Assembly: GCF_013376475.1 (NCBI RefSeq)
Contig: NZ_CP045508.1
Coordinates: forward strand, 310,001-374,000
Direction of reading: 5' to 3'
Length of the DNA: 64,000 nt
Source of the DNA: Desulfolutivibrio sulfoxidireducens
Lineage (GTDB): Bacteria; Desulfobacterota; Desulfovibrionia; Desulfovibrionales; Desulfovibrionaceae
This document shows, piece by piece, positions 24,773 through 34,326 of the stretch. Every line of letters starts with the position of its first letter. The stretch's first letter is position 1. The position numbers were made by a program, and so were the translations under genes. Under the pieces are notes generated by a model that was not told the DNA's origin, ran no database searches, and saw only the letters and a program-made list of their open reading frames with translations.

Positions 24773-25939
24773 ATGATTCCGTATGGTCGCCAACACATCA
24801 CGCAGGCGGACATTGACGCGGTCAAAGCGGTATTGGACTCGGATTTTCTGACCCAAGGGCCCAAGATCCCCGAGTTCGAAGAGCGCGTGGCCGCGTATTG
24901 CGGGGCCAGGCATGGCGTGGCGGTCAACTCGGCCACCAGCGCCCTGCACATCGCCTGCCTGGCCCTGGGCCTCGGACCCGGCGATGTCCTGTGGACCACG
25001 CCCATCACCTTTGTCGCCTCGGCCAATTGCGCCCTGTACTGCGGGGCCCGGGTCGATTTCGTGGACATCGACCCCAGGACCTACAACCTTTGCCCGCAAA
25101 AACTCGAGGACAAACTGAAGATCGCCCGGCGCGACGGCGCGCTCCCCAAGGTCGTTGTTCCGGTCCACCTGTGCGGACAGCCCTGCGACATGCGGGCCAT
25201 CCACGCCCTGGCCCGGGAATACGGCTTCAGGGTCATCGAGGACGCGTCCCATGCCATCGGCGCGCGCTATCACGGGGAACCCGTCGGCAATGGCCGGTAC
25301 AGCGACATCACGGTCTTCAGCTTCCATCCGGTGAAGATCATCACCACCGGGGAAGGCGGCATGGCCGTGACCAATGACGCCGCGCTGGCCGAGGAGATGG
25401 CCCTTTTGCGCTCCCACGGCATCACCCGCGATCCGTCGCGGATGACCCACGCGGCGGATGGCCCGTGGTATTATCAGCAGGTGGCGCTGGGGTTCAATTA
25501 CCGCATGACCGACATCCAGGCGGCCCTGGGCGTCAGCCAGATGGACCGGCTGGATGCGTACGTGGCCGGACGCGGCGCACTGGCGACGCGGTATGACGCG
25601 CTCTTGTCCGATTTGCCTGTGGTCGTCCCCTGGCAGCATCCCGACGGGATGTCGGCGCGGCACCTCTACGTCATCCGTCTCAAGCTGGAGGCGCTCGCCC
25701 GGACCCACGCCCAGGTCTTCGACGCGCTCAAGGACCAGGGCATCGGGGTGAACCTGCATTACATCCCGGTCCACACGCAGCCCTATTACCAGCGGATGGG
25801 ATTTTCGCCCGGGATGTTTCCCGAGTCGGAGGCGTATTATCGCGAGGCCATAACCTTGCCCCTTTTCCCGACCATGACCGAGGAGCAGCGGGACCTGGTC
25901 GTTGCAGCCCTCACGCGGGCGTTGGACGCGCGCCGCTAA
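24773..25939 (+). CDS. pseC: UDP-4-amino-4,6-dideoxy sugar aminotransferase
   Basis: 388 residues of the DegT/DnrJ/EryC1 PLP aminotransferase family. It opens IPYGRQHITQADIDAV and has NSATSALHIACLALGL, VIEDASHAIGA and FSFHPVKIITTGEGG with the PLP-binding Lys; HYIPVHTQPYY closes the active site of the dimer. It transfers an amino group from glutamate to C4 of the PseB product. Full length. Three bases after pseB. The 180-bp gap downstream before the aldo/keto reductase shows no gene. Confidence 0.95.
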   Translation: MIPYGRQHITQADIDAVKAVLDSDFLTQGPKIPEFEERVAAYCGARHGVAVNSATSALHIACLALGLGPGDVLWTTPITFVASANCALYCGARVDFVDIDPRTYNLCPQKLEDKLKIARRDGALPKVVVPVHLCGQPCDMRAIHALAREYGFRVIEDASHAIGARYHGEPVGNGRYSDITVFSFHPVKIITTGEGGMAVTNDAALAEEMALLRSHGITRDPSRMTHAADGPWYYQQVALGFNYRMTDIQAALGVSQMDRLDAYVAGRGALATRYDALLSDLPVVVPWQHPDGMSARHLYVIRLKLEALARTHAQVFDALKDQGIGVNLHYIPVHTQPYYQRMGFSPGMFPESEAYYREAITLPLFPTMTEEQRDLVVAALTRALDARR

Positions 25940-26118
25940 GGGGGGTGCGCCGGGCATGATTCGAGGCGGGTGCTTTTCCGGAAATGGGCGCTTTCGACAC
26001 AGGCCGGCGATCGTCACGGGTACCGTTTTGGATGCGGGCCTTCGGTAGGGTGTCCCTTTTGCGCGAAGCGCATCCTTGACGTCAGGCGGGTATACTCGAG
26101 AGAGGAAGATGTGAACCC

Positions 26119-27012
26119 ATGGACGCACGAATATCGAAGCTAGGTCTGGGCACTGTGCAGTTCGGTCTGCACTACGGCATTGCCAACCGAGAGGGGAAAA
26201 CCTCCGAGGAAGAGGTGGGGCGGATTCTCAATTTCGCCCAGAACGCGGGAATACGTATTCTGGACACCGCGTCTCTGTACGGCAATAGCGAGGAGGTGCT
26301 GGGAAGAACCCTGCCGCCCGGGAGCGACTTTCAACTCATCACGAAGACAGGTCATTTCAAGAAAGAACGGCTTGATGCCGCCGATGCGCAGCTTCTGCGG
26401 GAGACCTTCCAGCGCTCACTTTCCTCCTTGCGCGCACCTCAACTGTATGGACTGATGATACATCATGCGGATGATCTTTTGGTACCGGGCGGTGAGGGTC
26501 TTTACCAGGCCATGCTTGATCTGAAAAGCGCCGGGAAGGTGCAAAAAATTGGCGTATCCGTGTACCATGCCGGACAGATTGATGCTGTATTGGACCGTTT
26601 TCCAATAGAATTGATACAGTTGCCGCTCAACGTTTTTGATCAAAGGCTGCTGGCAAGCGGCCATGTGCGGGAATTAAAGCAGCGCGGAATCGAGACGTAT
26701 GCCCGTTCGATATTTTTGCAAGGGCTCCTTCTCATGAACCCCGAAGAGATTCCGGCGCATCTGACCTCGGTGTCCCGACCTCTGGCCGCGTTCCAGGCCG
26801 ACTGCGCCAGGGCGGGGACAACGCCGTTGGCCGCGTGTCTGGATTATATCTTGAGCGTCAAGGAGATCGACCATGCCGTTGTCGGCGTCTGCAGCGAAGG
26901 TGAGCTTCAGGGCATTGTCCGCGCGGCCCATGACGGCGCCCGGCTCAGTGACTATGCAACATATGCTCAACACGATGAGAACGTCCTGAATCCAGCTAAA
27001 TGGAAGAAGTAG
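26119..27012 (+). CDS. Aldo/keto reductase
   Basis: 297 residues with the AKR TIM-barrel pattern: LGLGTVQFGLHYGIAN, GIRILDTASLYGNSEEVLG (catalytic Asp and Tyr), LITKTG (Lys), LYGLMIHHADDLL (His) and KIGVSVYHAGQID. All four catalytic residues are present. Members of this subgroup are common in nonulosonate and surface-glycan clusters. They probably reduce a sugar carbonyl with NAD(P)H, although the substrate here is unknown. ATG 26119 has AGAGGAAG upstream. The next gene starts 3 bp after its stop, so it belongs to the same operon as the acetyltransferase and the fusion protein. Confidence 0.85.
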   Translation: MDARISKLGLGTVQFGLHYGIANREGKTSEEEVGRILNFAQNAGIRILDTASLYGNSEEVLGRTLPPGSDFQLITKTGHFKKERLDAADAQLLRETFQRSLSSLRAPQLYGLMIHHADDLLVPGGEGLYQAMLDLKSAGKVQKIGVSVYHAGQIDAVLDRFPIELIQLPLNVFDQRLLASGHVRELKQRGIETYARSIFLQGLLLMNPEEIPAHLTSVSRPLAAFQADCARAGTTPLAACLDYILSVKEIDHAVVGVCSEGELQGIVRAAHDGARLSDYATYAQHDENVLNPAKWKK

Positions 27013-27014
27013 CC

Positions 27015-27611
27015 ATGAGCAAAGCACGAGCAGGAACTGAAGCGGAGAAGAGCAATCCTGTGGAAAGTCCAATAATCAAAAGCGAGAGACTTTACCTTCG
27101 CGAGGTTCGGGTCACAGATGTAAATGAAAGATATTACAGTTGGATGAATGACCCGGATATTAGCGCGTATCTTGAAAGCAGATTCAGTGTTCATTCAATG
27201 GAAAGCCTCGTGCAGTATGTAAAAAAAGTTGACGCTGACCCGGGGAGTCTTTTTTTTGCGATATGCAAGCTGGATGACAGCGAACATATCGGGAACATCA
27301 AGCTTGGTCCAATTAATTGGCAGCACCGCAGGGCGGCCATAGGCATCATAATTGGTGAAAAAAAGTGCTGGGGAAAGGGATTTGGTTCAGAAGCGATAAA
27401 AATGATGACCACGTACGCTTTTGAAAAATTGAGTCTGAGCAAGTTAACTGCCGGATGTTACGCGGCGAATGAAGGATCTGCCAGGGCGTTTGAAAAAAGC
27501 GGATGGATTCGCGAAGGCTACCTGCATGGAAATGTCATATTTGAAGGGAAGCCGCACGATTGCATCTTGCTTGGCATGACTTCATCCAAGTATTGGGAGA
27601 AGAAACAATGA
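27015..27611 (+). CDS. GNAT acetyltransferase, PseH-like
   Basis: 198 residues of the RimJ/RimL-type GNAT family. SERLYLREVRVTDVNERYYSW at the N-terminus, then SLFFAICKLDDSEHIGNIKLG, GIIIGEKKCWGKGFGSEAI (acetyl-CoA pyrophosphate loop) and AGCYAANEGSARAFEKSGW. PseH N-acetylates C4 of the UDP-sugar in pseudaminic acid synthesis, and position between pseC and the SpsF fusion fits. ATG 27015 is preferred over ATG 27000, which would overlap the reductase gene. It overlaps the next gene by ATGA. AT-richer than pseB/pseC. Confidence 0.82.
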   Translation: MSKARAGTEAEKSNPVESPIIKSERLYLREVRVTDVNERYYSWMNDPDISAYLESRFSVHSMESLVQYVKKVDADPGSLFFAICKLDDSEHIGNIKLGPINWQHRRAAIGIIIGEKKCWGKGFGSEAIKMMTTYAFEKLSLSKLTAGCYAANEGSARAFEKSGWIREGYLHGNVIFEGKPHDCILLGMTSSKYWEKKQ

Positions 27612-29710
27612 TTTTAGCAATACTTCAGGCCAGGATGTCTTCAACGAGACTTCCCGGAAAGGTGCTAAAGACGATAGTCGGAAAGCCCATGCTCTCCTTG
27701 CAGATTGAGCGTGTGCGGCGTTCCAGTCTGTTGGACAAGATCATTGTCGCCACATCGACGGATCTGTCTGATGATCCGATAGAACACTTGTGCCATAATA
27801 TCGGAGTTGGATGTTACCGAGGCAGCCTGGATGATGTCTTGGATCGATTTTACAAGGCTGCGGAAAAGCATGTGCCGGACGCGGTGGTGCGTTTGACGGG
27901 CGACTGCCCCCTTGCCGATCCCGAGGTGATTGACGGGGTCATATCTTTTTTTCAAGGCCACGGTTTCGATTACGTGACCAACGGCGGAAAGACGCCGACC
28001 TTCCCCGATGGACTGGATGTGGAGATTTTCACGTTTGCCGCGTTGCGGGCGGCATGGGAACAAGCCGTCCTCCCTTCGGAAAGGGAACATGTCACTCCCT
28101 ACATCAAGAACCGGCCTGATGTGTTCAAAACCGGGGTGTTTATGGGCGTGACGGATCGATCCGGGATGAGGTGGACGGTGGACGAGCCAAGCGACTTCGC
28201 CTTCGTCAGCCGTATTTACGAGGAATTGTATCATAAGAATCCTCAGTTTAAAACGGATGATGTTATTAAACTCTTGCAAGAGCAGCCTGAAATCGCGAAG
28301 ATCAACACGGGCATTCAACGAAATGAAGGGCTCAAAAAATCGCTCAAGCGTGATGAGGAGTTCACTAAGATGGAAGATGCGAATTCAGGTCAGCAGTCGA
28401 GGAAGGAGTCGCTTGCCTTTCAAGAGAGAGGGAAACGGGTCATACCTGGTTTGTCTCAATTGTTGTCGAAGCGCCCGGACATGTTTTCCCCTGGGGTCTG
28501 GCCGGGATTTTACAGCAAGGCCAAGGGTGCGGAGGTGTGGGATCTTGATGGTAACAAGTATATCGATATGAGTATCTCGGGGATCGGTGCGAATGTCCTT
28601 GGGTATGCCGATCCCGATGTGAATGCCGCTGTCAAGGAGGCCATCGACAGTGGTTCGTCAAGTTCCCTGCTTTGCCCGGAGGATGTCATCCTCGCGGAAC
28701 TTTTATGCCGACTTCATCCATGGGCAGAGAAAGTGCGGTATACCCGTAGCGGCGGAGAGGCCATGACCGTGGCCGTACGGATCGCACGGGCATATACCGG
28801 CCGGGATCGGATCGTTTTTTGCGGCTATCACGGGTGGCATGATTGGTATCTTGCAGCCAATCTCGGGGCTGAAAACGCTCTAGGCGGACACCACATTTCG
28901 GGCTTGAGCCCCAGCGGCGTTCCCCAAGGACTCAGCGGAACCGCCTTGCCATTTCAATACAATCATATTGAAGAGCTTCGTGAGATCATCAAACTCCATG
29001 GCAAGGAGATCGGGGCCATTGTCATGGAGCCGCTTCGCGGCCAGATGCCGAAAGATGGTTTTCTTGAGGAAGTTCGCACCCTGGCGGACAGCATCGGCGC
29101 AGTCCTCGTCGTGGATGAGATTTCAGCCGGATTTCGTCTGAATTCTGGTGGGGCGCATCTGAAGTTGGGGCTTCATCCCGATATCGCCGTCTTTTCCAAG
29201 GCCATCGGCAACGGGTTCCCCATCGCCGCGATCATTGGCAAGGCCGACGTCATGGATGCCGCCCAGAGCACGTTCATCTCCAGCACCAACTGGACAGAGC
29301 GGACAGGCCCCGCGGCGGCCATCGCGACCATTACCAAACATGAGAAATATAATGTCGCCGAACATCTGCTGCGAATGTGGGGTATCATTCGCAATGGGTG
29401 GGAGGAGCTCGCCGGGAAAAATGATTTGAAAGTCACCATTGGAGGCGTCTTGCCGATGGGGCATTTCACTTTTGGCTATCCCGATTCGATGTCGATGAAA
29501 AGTCTCTTTGTGCAAATGATGCTTGATCGAGGATTTCTTGCCTCGACAAGTTATTATGCAATGTACGCACATACCGAGCAACATTGCAGTGATTACCTTG
29601 ACGCCGTTGGTGAGGTTTTTCAAAAGATTTCACAATACCACCGCGAAGGGAGAATCCAGGAATTCATGGCCGGCAAGCCCGCAACCGTCGGATTTCGCAG
29701 GCTTGCTTAG
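27608..29710 (+). CDS. SpsF-like cytidylyltransferase fused to class III aminotransferase
   Basis: 700 residues with two enzymes in one chain. Residues 1-245 are an SpsF/CMP-sugar synthase domain: ILAILQARMSSTRLPGKVL (nucleotide-binding loop), VVRLTGDCPLADPEVID and MRWTVDEPSDF. A charged linker (about 250-285) leads to a glutamate-1-semialdehyde-aminotransferase-like domain with VRYTRSGGEAMTVAVRIAR, CGYHGWHDWY, VVDEISAGFRLN and FSKAIGNGFPIA (PLP Lys). The first half probably activates the nonulosonic acid with CTP, doing the PseF step; the second should transaminate or isomerise an amino group on a glycan precursor. ATG 27608 overlaps the previous stop. The fusion is in frame with no sign of a frameshift. 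Confidence 0.86.
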   Translation: MILAILQARMSSTRLPGKVLKTIVGKPMLSLQIERVRRSSLLDKIIVATSTDLSDDPIEHLCHNIGVGCYRGSLDDVLDRFYKAAEKHVPDAVVRLTGDCPLADPEVIDGVISFFQGHGFDYVTNGGKTPTFPDGLDVEIFTFAALRAAWEQAVLPSEREHVTPYIKNRPDVFKTGVFMGVTDRSGMRWTVDEPSDFAFVSRIYEELYHKNPQFKTDDVIKLLQEQPEIAKINTGIQRNEGLKKSLKRDEEFTKMEDANSGQQSRKESLAFQERGKRVIPGLSQLLSKRPDMFSPGVWPGFYSKAKGAEVWDLDGNKYIDMSISGIGANVLGYADPDVNAAVKEAIDSGSSSSLLCPEDVILAELLCRLHPWAEKVRYTRSGGEAMTVAVRIARAYTGRDRIVFCGYHGWHDWYLAANLGAENALGGHHISGLSPSGVPQGLSGTALPFQYNHIEELREIIKLHGKEIGAIVMEPLRGQMPKDGFLEEVRTLADSIGAVLVVDEISAGFRLNSGGAHLKLGLHPDIAVFSKAIGNGFPIAAIIGKADVMDAAQSTFISSTNWTERTGPAAAIATITKHEKYNVAEHLLRMWGIIRNGWEELAGKNDLKVTIGGVLPMGHFTFGYPDSMSMKSLFVQMMLDRGFLASTSYYAMYAHTEQHCSDYLDAVGEVFQKISQYHREGRIQEFMAGKPATVGFRRLA

Positions 29711-30190
29711 ATCATACGCATTGACTCTAGCCGCATAGCATACTCTTTGGTATCCCCATGCGTCAGGCGATCAGGGGGATTTACGTAATCCCTCGTGCTC
29801 GCTTCGTTTAATGCAGGTGTAATGAATGAAATATAACGTTCTGACATAGCATGTTTCTGCGACCACAAGATTTCATGCCTTTTGGAGGCGACATTCCTTG
29901 CTTTTGTGAATTCCTTCGCCCGACACTCGGCGGCAACGTCCCCGGGTGTCGGGAAGAGGGATGTGAGGCTAGATTTGTCCAAATAGATCTTGGATCATTG
30001 CTGTGATAAAAATTCAAAAGGAATTTGATAGATTGTCCTCTGTTGCATTTCTTGCGCACTGCGAGGGTAAGGCGCCTTGAGCTTTAAAAAGTTAATGTGG
30101 TGGATGCTGTTGGTTATCTCCTAAAATGCCTCGAGTTTTGTATCTTGGACAAAAACTCTTTTTATAGTAAGTTACTTTCGAGGATTGATA
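29711..30190. other. AT-rich intergenic region without supported gene
   Basis: 480 bp with short open frames only. It should contain the promoter of the TPR-glycosyltransferase gene; TATAGT at 30163 could be a -10 but no well-spaced -35 is seen. Confidence 0.4.
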
Positions 30191-33100
30191 ATGAATAATG
30201 GCATCTCAATCTATTTTCTCAACCAACACGATGAACATAGCATAAATAGCCTCCTCGCTGCCTTTGTTAAAGTGAACAGTTTTTCTCCAATAGAATGGAT
30301 AACGGCGTCACCTCATGCTAATGGATTAGTGTCTGGAAAAGTATTACAAAATTCATGGCCTTTTCCTGTAAGACACATGCAACGCGCAAGCAGTTCATCC
30401 AGTATCATACAAGATTTTTTATCAGACAATGCTAAATTCAACAATCTGTTGTTGTTAAGTTGCAACTATATATTCCCCGTAGACATTCTACCTCTCGCGC
30501 TAAACAAGTTACATAAATCCAACAATTCCGCGTTGCTGCTGCGCGTCTTATCCGGAACATCGAATTTTTTAGATAACCCAAAGAAAGGAAAGAAAAATGA
30601 ATGTAAGACTCATTTTGAAATAATATCTGTAGGCTCTTTGCCAATATACATGAAATCATTATTTTCAAAGCCTGTATCCAACGTTGCACATGTCTTCGGG
30701 TTGATGGCTTTGAAGTCAGACATAATGAATTTTGGATCGACTTTTACTACTGATTTGGATCCTCTGCGACCGGTAGAAAAAATTTCAAAATCATTACAAA
30801 AGTCTTTTTTGCCAAACACCGGTAAATCACAGAGTAATTTATCCCTTTCGAAAGTAGGAACCAAAGGTCTCACGGATGAAAATTTGCATGAAGTCATGGA
30901 AGATGTCAAAATAGCGAGCCAAAATAAAAACTGGAATGATATAATCCAAAAATTAAGTGCAGTAAATACGGACGACAAATGCATTAACTTTCCAAATGTG
31001 TATTCGTATTTGGGCATGGCATATCGCAGTATAGGGAATTTTAGTGAAGCAGAAAAGATTTTACAGAAAGGTTATCAGTGTCACAAAAACTCAATACCCA
31101 TACTGCAAGAGTATGCCTACGTCGCCAATGCAAGGAAAGACTGGCCTGAAGCTATCACTCGGTGGAAATTGCTGTTATCGGCAATGGGTGAAAAGACGCC
31201 CTATAAATGCTACTTTTTTTTGTCTCGGGCACTCCGCAACGTGCATGATCTTGAAGGTGCAGACGATATTATACAGCACGCCATTAAGATACATCCGGCC
31301 AAAATAGAGTTGTTCATAGAACACGCCGAGATAGCAATGGCTGGTTGCCTGTGGCTCGTAGCCATTCAACGCTGGCAGGTTGTGCTTGATACCTTTGGGA
31401 AGAGAACACCCGACAGCGCCTACCGGCGAATAAGTATCGCGTATCGAAGTATAATGGAATTCAAGCAGGCTGAAGCGGTTCTCAAAAAGGGGATATCGAT
31501 CTACCCCGGCTATGTTGGTTTTGCCCTCGAATACGCTGAAATCGCCATGTCCCAACGGGACTGGGCGCTTGCTCTCACCCGATGGGAAAGCGCTCTTCAA
31601 GCATTTGGACTCAAGGCTGGCCCTGGACCCTATTTGCGAAAAAGCACTGCTTTTCGTAATCTGCTTGACTTGGAGAAAGCCGATGGCGCTGTCATGGCAG
31701 GGTTGGAAGTCTTTCCTCACGATATGGAGTTGCTCACGGTATCCGCTGAAATCGCCATGGCAAAACAGCACTGGTCAAAAGCACTTCTCCGCTGGGAAAA
31801 CCTGTTCCTTCATATTGAGGAAAAGGGACAGCGCTTTCCTGTTGAGCGCTTTGTACAGGGGAAGGTCGCTGACTGGTGCCCGGGTGATTGGTGTCATTTA
31901 GCTCAATTTGTGAGAGACAATTATACAGATGATAATCAACCACTTCGTATCGGCACGTTATATTGTATTGTTGATATTTTGATATTCGCAAATTATCTCG
32001 ATGAAGCTGAATATTTATTGCAATTCGGCTGTATAAAGTTCCATAATGATATGGAACTTGTCATTCGACAGGCCGAGATGGCCATGACAAGAAAAAGATG
32101 GTCAAGTGCAATTCAATGCTGGATTGTCATCTTGAACAAAATTGGGCATCCCGCTCCAGAATTTGTTTATTCACGATTGTGTTTATGTTATCATTTTGTA
32201 GGCGACAAAAAAAGTGCGAATGAGATTGCTATTCAGGGCACAGCACAATATCCGCAGCTTGCAGGTCTTGAAAAAAAATACATCGAAAACGAAAGAAACC
32301 TTGTTCGGTTCAAGAGAAAGGCTCTCCGGCAGAGCACAGTATGTTTTCATTTGCTGCAATTTCGTTCAGGGACAGCATTGCATGATCAAATCCGTTATGG
32401 ATTTTTTCTTACTCGAGGCGAAATTTCTTCCAGATTACGGCAGGCTATCGGTGATAAAATCGGGTCGATTGATACGGCCTGGGCTGGACGATTTGCTCGT
32501 GAACTGGCGCGCCGCATATCTCAACGCTACGGAAAACAATTTCAAAGACCTCCTGTCTTGCCCGCCGACGTTTTCGCTGATGCTGTTTTTTATCCGATAT
32601 TCGCAGAGCTTTCAAACATACTCCCACTACGCCACATTGCGCGCGGGATCATTGCTGAAGCTAAGGGGCAGCCCATCTATATCGAAATGAAGTCGCTGAA
32701 GCTGTCATTTATTAATTTCTGGGGAACGTGTGAGTTGGAGCCCCTGTATCTGTATGCGGAACTGAAGAGACGTGGCGCTGCGGTTTTTCTTTGCATCCAG
32801 GATAATAATCCTGAATGTGAAAACAACGGTCTTTTGCTTTCACTCAGGCCATCGCCAAGGCTGTTAAAAAACGAATCGTTGCAGTATGAAAAAAAGCATT
32901 CAAAATACAGTCAAAAAGCCATTGTTCCGGATGGAATTCGAGGAATAAACCATGTTATCGATTACACAGGCGATGCCCATATTTTTACTTCGACTCACGC
33001 TACGTTATTAATACCGTACAGTACATGTAATAAAATCAGCACAATTGATTTTACGGCTTCGATATACACGCAAGACACACGCCCTAAAAGCATTGTATTT

Positions 33101-34060
33101 ACCTTTGAAAAGGACAAGACAGTTTCTGGAGAATATTCAATTTACAGTACATGTGAGTATGAGAATAATCTTTTTTATTGGTTTAACTTTGCGCTTGGTG
33201 ATTACATTTATAAATTGGCAAAAAATGCGATAGATTTTGTGCGTCGCGAAAAGATATCCGAACTTCATGTTTGCGATCATCTCTTTATTCAGTCTTCGCT
33301 GTTGACAAATGCTATGAGGCAGGCAGGAAAAAAGGTTACGTTGTGGCCTCATTCTTCGTCCCCAGTTCATTATTACTTCCGTCGAGGCGATGAAATTAGC
33401 CAGATTTACTGCATTATGAAAAGTGGAAAAAAAATTTGGGAAAATTTTTTTCCCAATATCCCGGTTTTTACCAAAGCCGATATGATGTTGCAGCCACCAA
33501 AGAGTAGTGCGGTCAAACCGGCGAGGCAGACACGGAAAATTCAACAACTTTCTATCGTCATCATCGGTGGAGCTTTTGCGATGGCGAGGCTCCCGCGTCT
33601 GCGGATGAATCATCAAGTTGCTAGTTATATACGTTTGTTGACTCACCTCCGCAGATATTTGCCGGATGACAATGTCTATTACCGCGGGAAGGGAAGCATT
33701 GCCGATGAACTCTCGTGTCTACGCGATGACAGCAACAATCTGTTATCCTGGAAGATCGCTATGAATCACCCCCTAGAGATTGACTATCCTAATATGATTT
33801 TCATCTCAGTCTCTTTTGGTTCGTCAGCTTTGCTTGAAGGAATCAGTCGGGGAATACCGGGAATGGTGGTTCGCGACTTTAAAGTCGAGGATTATACACT
33901 GCTTGACCCGCAATATATTCCAACAGGAATAACCGAGGAAATCGTCGAAGAAATTCAAAGATGCAAGGATTATAATTATCGAATGAACCTGATATCCAGG
34001 CAGCAGCAATACTACTGTGATGAAGCTGGATTCCATTTTGCAGAAAGTACGCTGAAATAA
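30191..34060 (+). CDS. Large TPR-containing glycosyltransferase-like protein
   Basis: 1289 residues. Residues 1-200 weakly resemble a GT-A domain and align by eye with the N-terminus of the GT2 protein at 44382 (GISIYFLNQHDEHSINSLLAAF against GISILISLQDDEQNLDALLNSF), though without a clear DXD. Residues about 240-690 hold six TPR-like repeats of about 68 residues with a recurrent EIAMAxxxWxxAxxRWexxL core. Residues about 700-1289 end in a GT-B-like part with LEGISRGIPGMVV. TPR-GT proteins glycosylate flagellins or surface proteins. ATG 30191 has GAGG eight bases upstream. Clearly lower GC than the neighbouring cyd genes, consistent with transfer. Confidence 0.72.
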   Translation: MNNGISIYFLNQHDEHSINSLLAAFVKVNSFSPIEWITASPHANGLVSGKVLQNSWPFPVRHMQRASSSSSIIQDFLSDNAKFNNLLLLSCNYIFPVDILPLALNKLHKSNNSALLLRVLSGTSNFLDNPKKGKKNECKTHFEIISVGSLPIYMKSLFSKPVSNVAHVFGLMALKSDIMNFGSTFTTDLDPLRPVEKISKSLQKSFLPNTGKSQSNLSLSKVGTKGLTDENLHEVMEDVKIASQNKNWNDIIQKLSAVNTDDKCINFPNVYSYLGMAYRSIGNFSEAEKILQKGYQCHKNSIPILQEYAYVANARKDWPEAITRWKLLLSAMGEKTPYKCYFFLSRALRNVHDLEGADDIIQHAIKIHPAKIELFIEHAEIAMAGCLWLVAIQRWQVVLDTFGKRTPDSAYRRISIAYRSIMEFKQAEAVLKKGISIYPGYVGFALEYAEIAMSQRDWALALTRWESALQAFGLKAGPGPYLRKSTAFRNLLDLEKADGAVMAGLEVFPHDMELLTVSAEIAMAKQHWSKALLRWENLFLHIEEKGQRFPVERFVQGKVADWCPGDWCHLAQFVRDNYTDDNQPLRIGTLYCIVDILIFANYLDEAEYLLQFGCIKFHNDMELVIRQAEMAMTRKRWSSAIQCWIVILNKIGHPAPEFVYSRLCLCYHFVGDKKSANEIAIQGTAQYPQLAGLEKKYIENERNLVRFKRKALRQSTVCFHLLQFRSGTALHDQIRYGFFLTRGEISSRLRQAIGDKIGSIDTAWAGRFARELARRISQRYGKQFQRPPVLPADVFADAVFYPIFAELSNILPLRHIARGIIAEAKGQPIYIEMKSLKLSFINFWGTCELEPLYLYAELKRRGAAVFLCIQDNNPECENNGLLLSLRPSPRLLKNESLQYEKKHSKYSQKAIVPDGIRGINHVIDYTGDAHIFTSTHATLLIPYSTCNKISTIDFTASIYTQDTRPKSIVFTFEKDKTVSGEYSIYSTCEYENNLFYWFNFALGDYIYKLAKNAIDFVRREKISELHVCDHLFIQSSLLTNAMRQAGKKVTLWPHSSSPVHYYFRRGDEISQIYCIMKSGKKIWENFFPNIPVFTKADMMLQPPKSSAVKPARQTRKIQQLSIVIIGGAFAMARLPRLRMNHQVASYIRLLTHLRRYLPDDNVYYRGKGSIADELSCLRDDSNNLLSWKIAMNHPLEIDYPNMIFISVSFGSSALLEGISRGIPGMVVRDFKVEDYTLLDPQYIPTGITEEIVEEIQRCKDYNYRMNLISRQQQYYCDEAGFHFAESTLK

Positions 34061-34261
34061 CGTATTATTTTCTGTTTTGCGGAATAGGCGTCATTCCGCA
34101 TGGCCTTATCGCCCACCCCCTTGCCGGACGGTACGTGTCCGCTTCTTGCTCGGCATCAGAACGTTATACAATTTCGTTGGCACGCTCCCGATTTGATCTG
34201 AAATTCCAAAGTGTGTGGTCTCACAGAAGAACTGGTTTCTGCTTCCTCGTTGCCCAGTTGC

Positions 34262-34298
34262 GCAAAAACATGCGGCCCAAGGATGGTCCCAGGGCCGC
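34262..34298 (-). terminator. Rho-independent terminator of the cyd operon
   Basis: On the minus strand GCGGCCC pairs with GGGCCGC (34298-34292 with 34278-34272), followed by ATGTTTTTG, 29 bp beyond the cydB stop. Confidence 0.85.
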
Positions 34299-34326
34299 AC
34301 GTGCATGAGGAGGTGAGGGGGAAACG

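Noticed and set aside
34106-34160. GGACACGTACCGTCCGGC on the minus strand resembles the end of a group II intron
   Set aside because: Too short, no intron-encoded protein or full domain V fold could be recognised.
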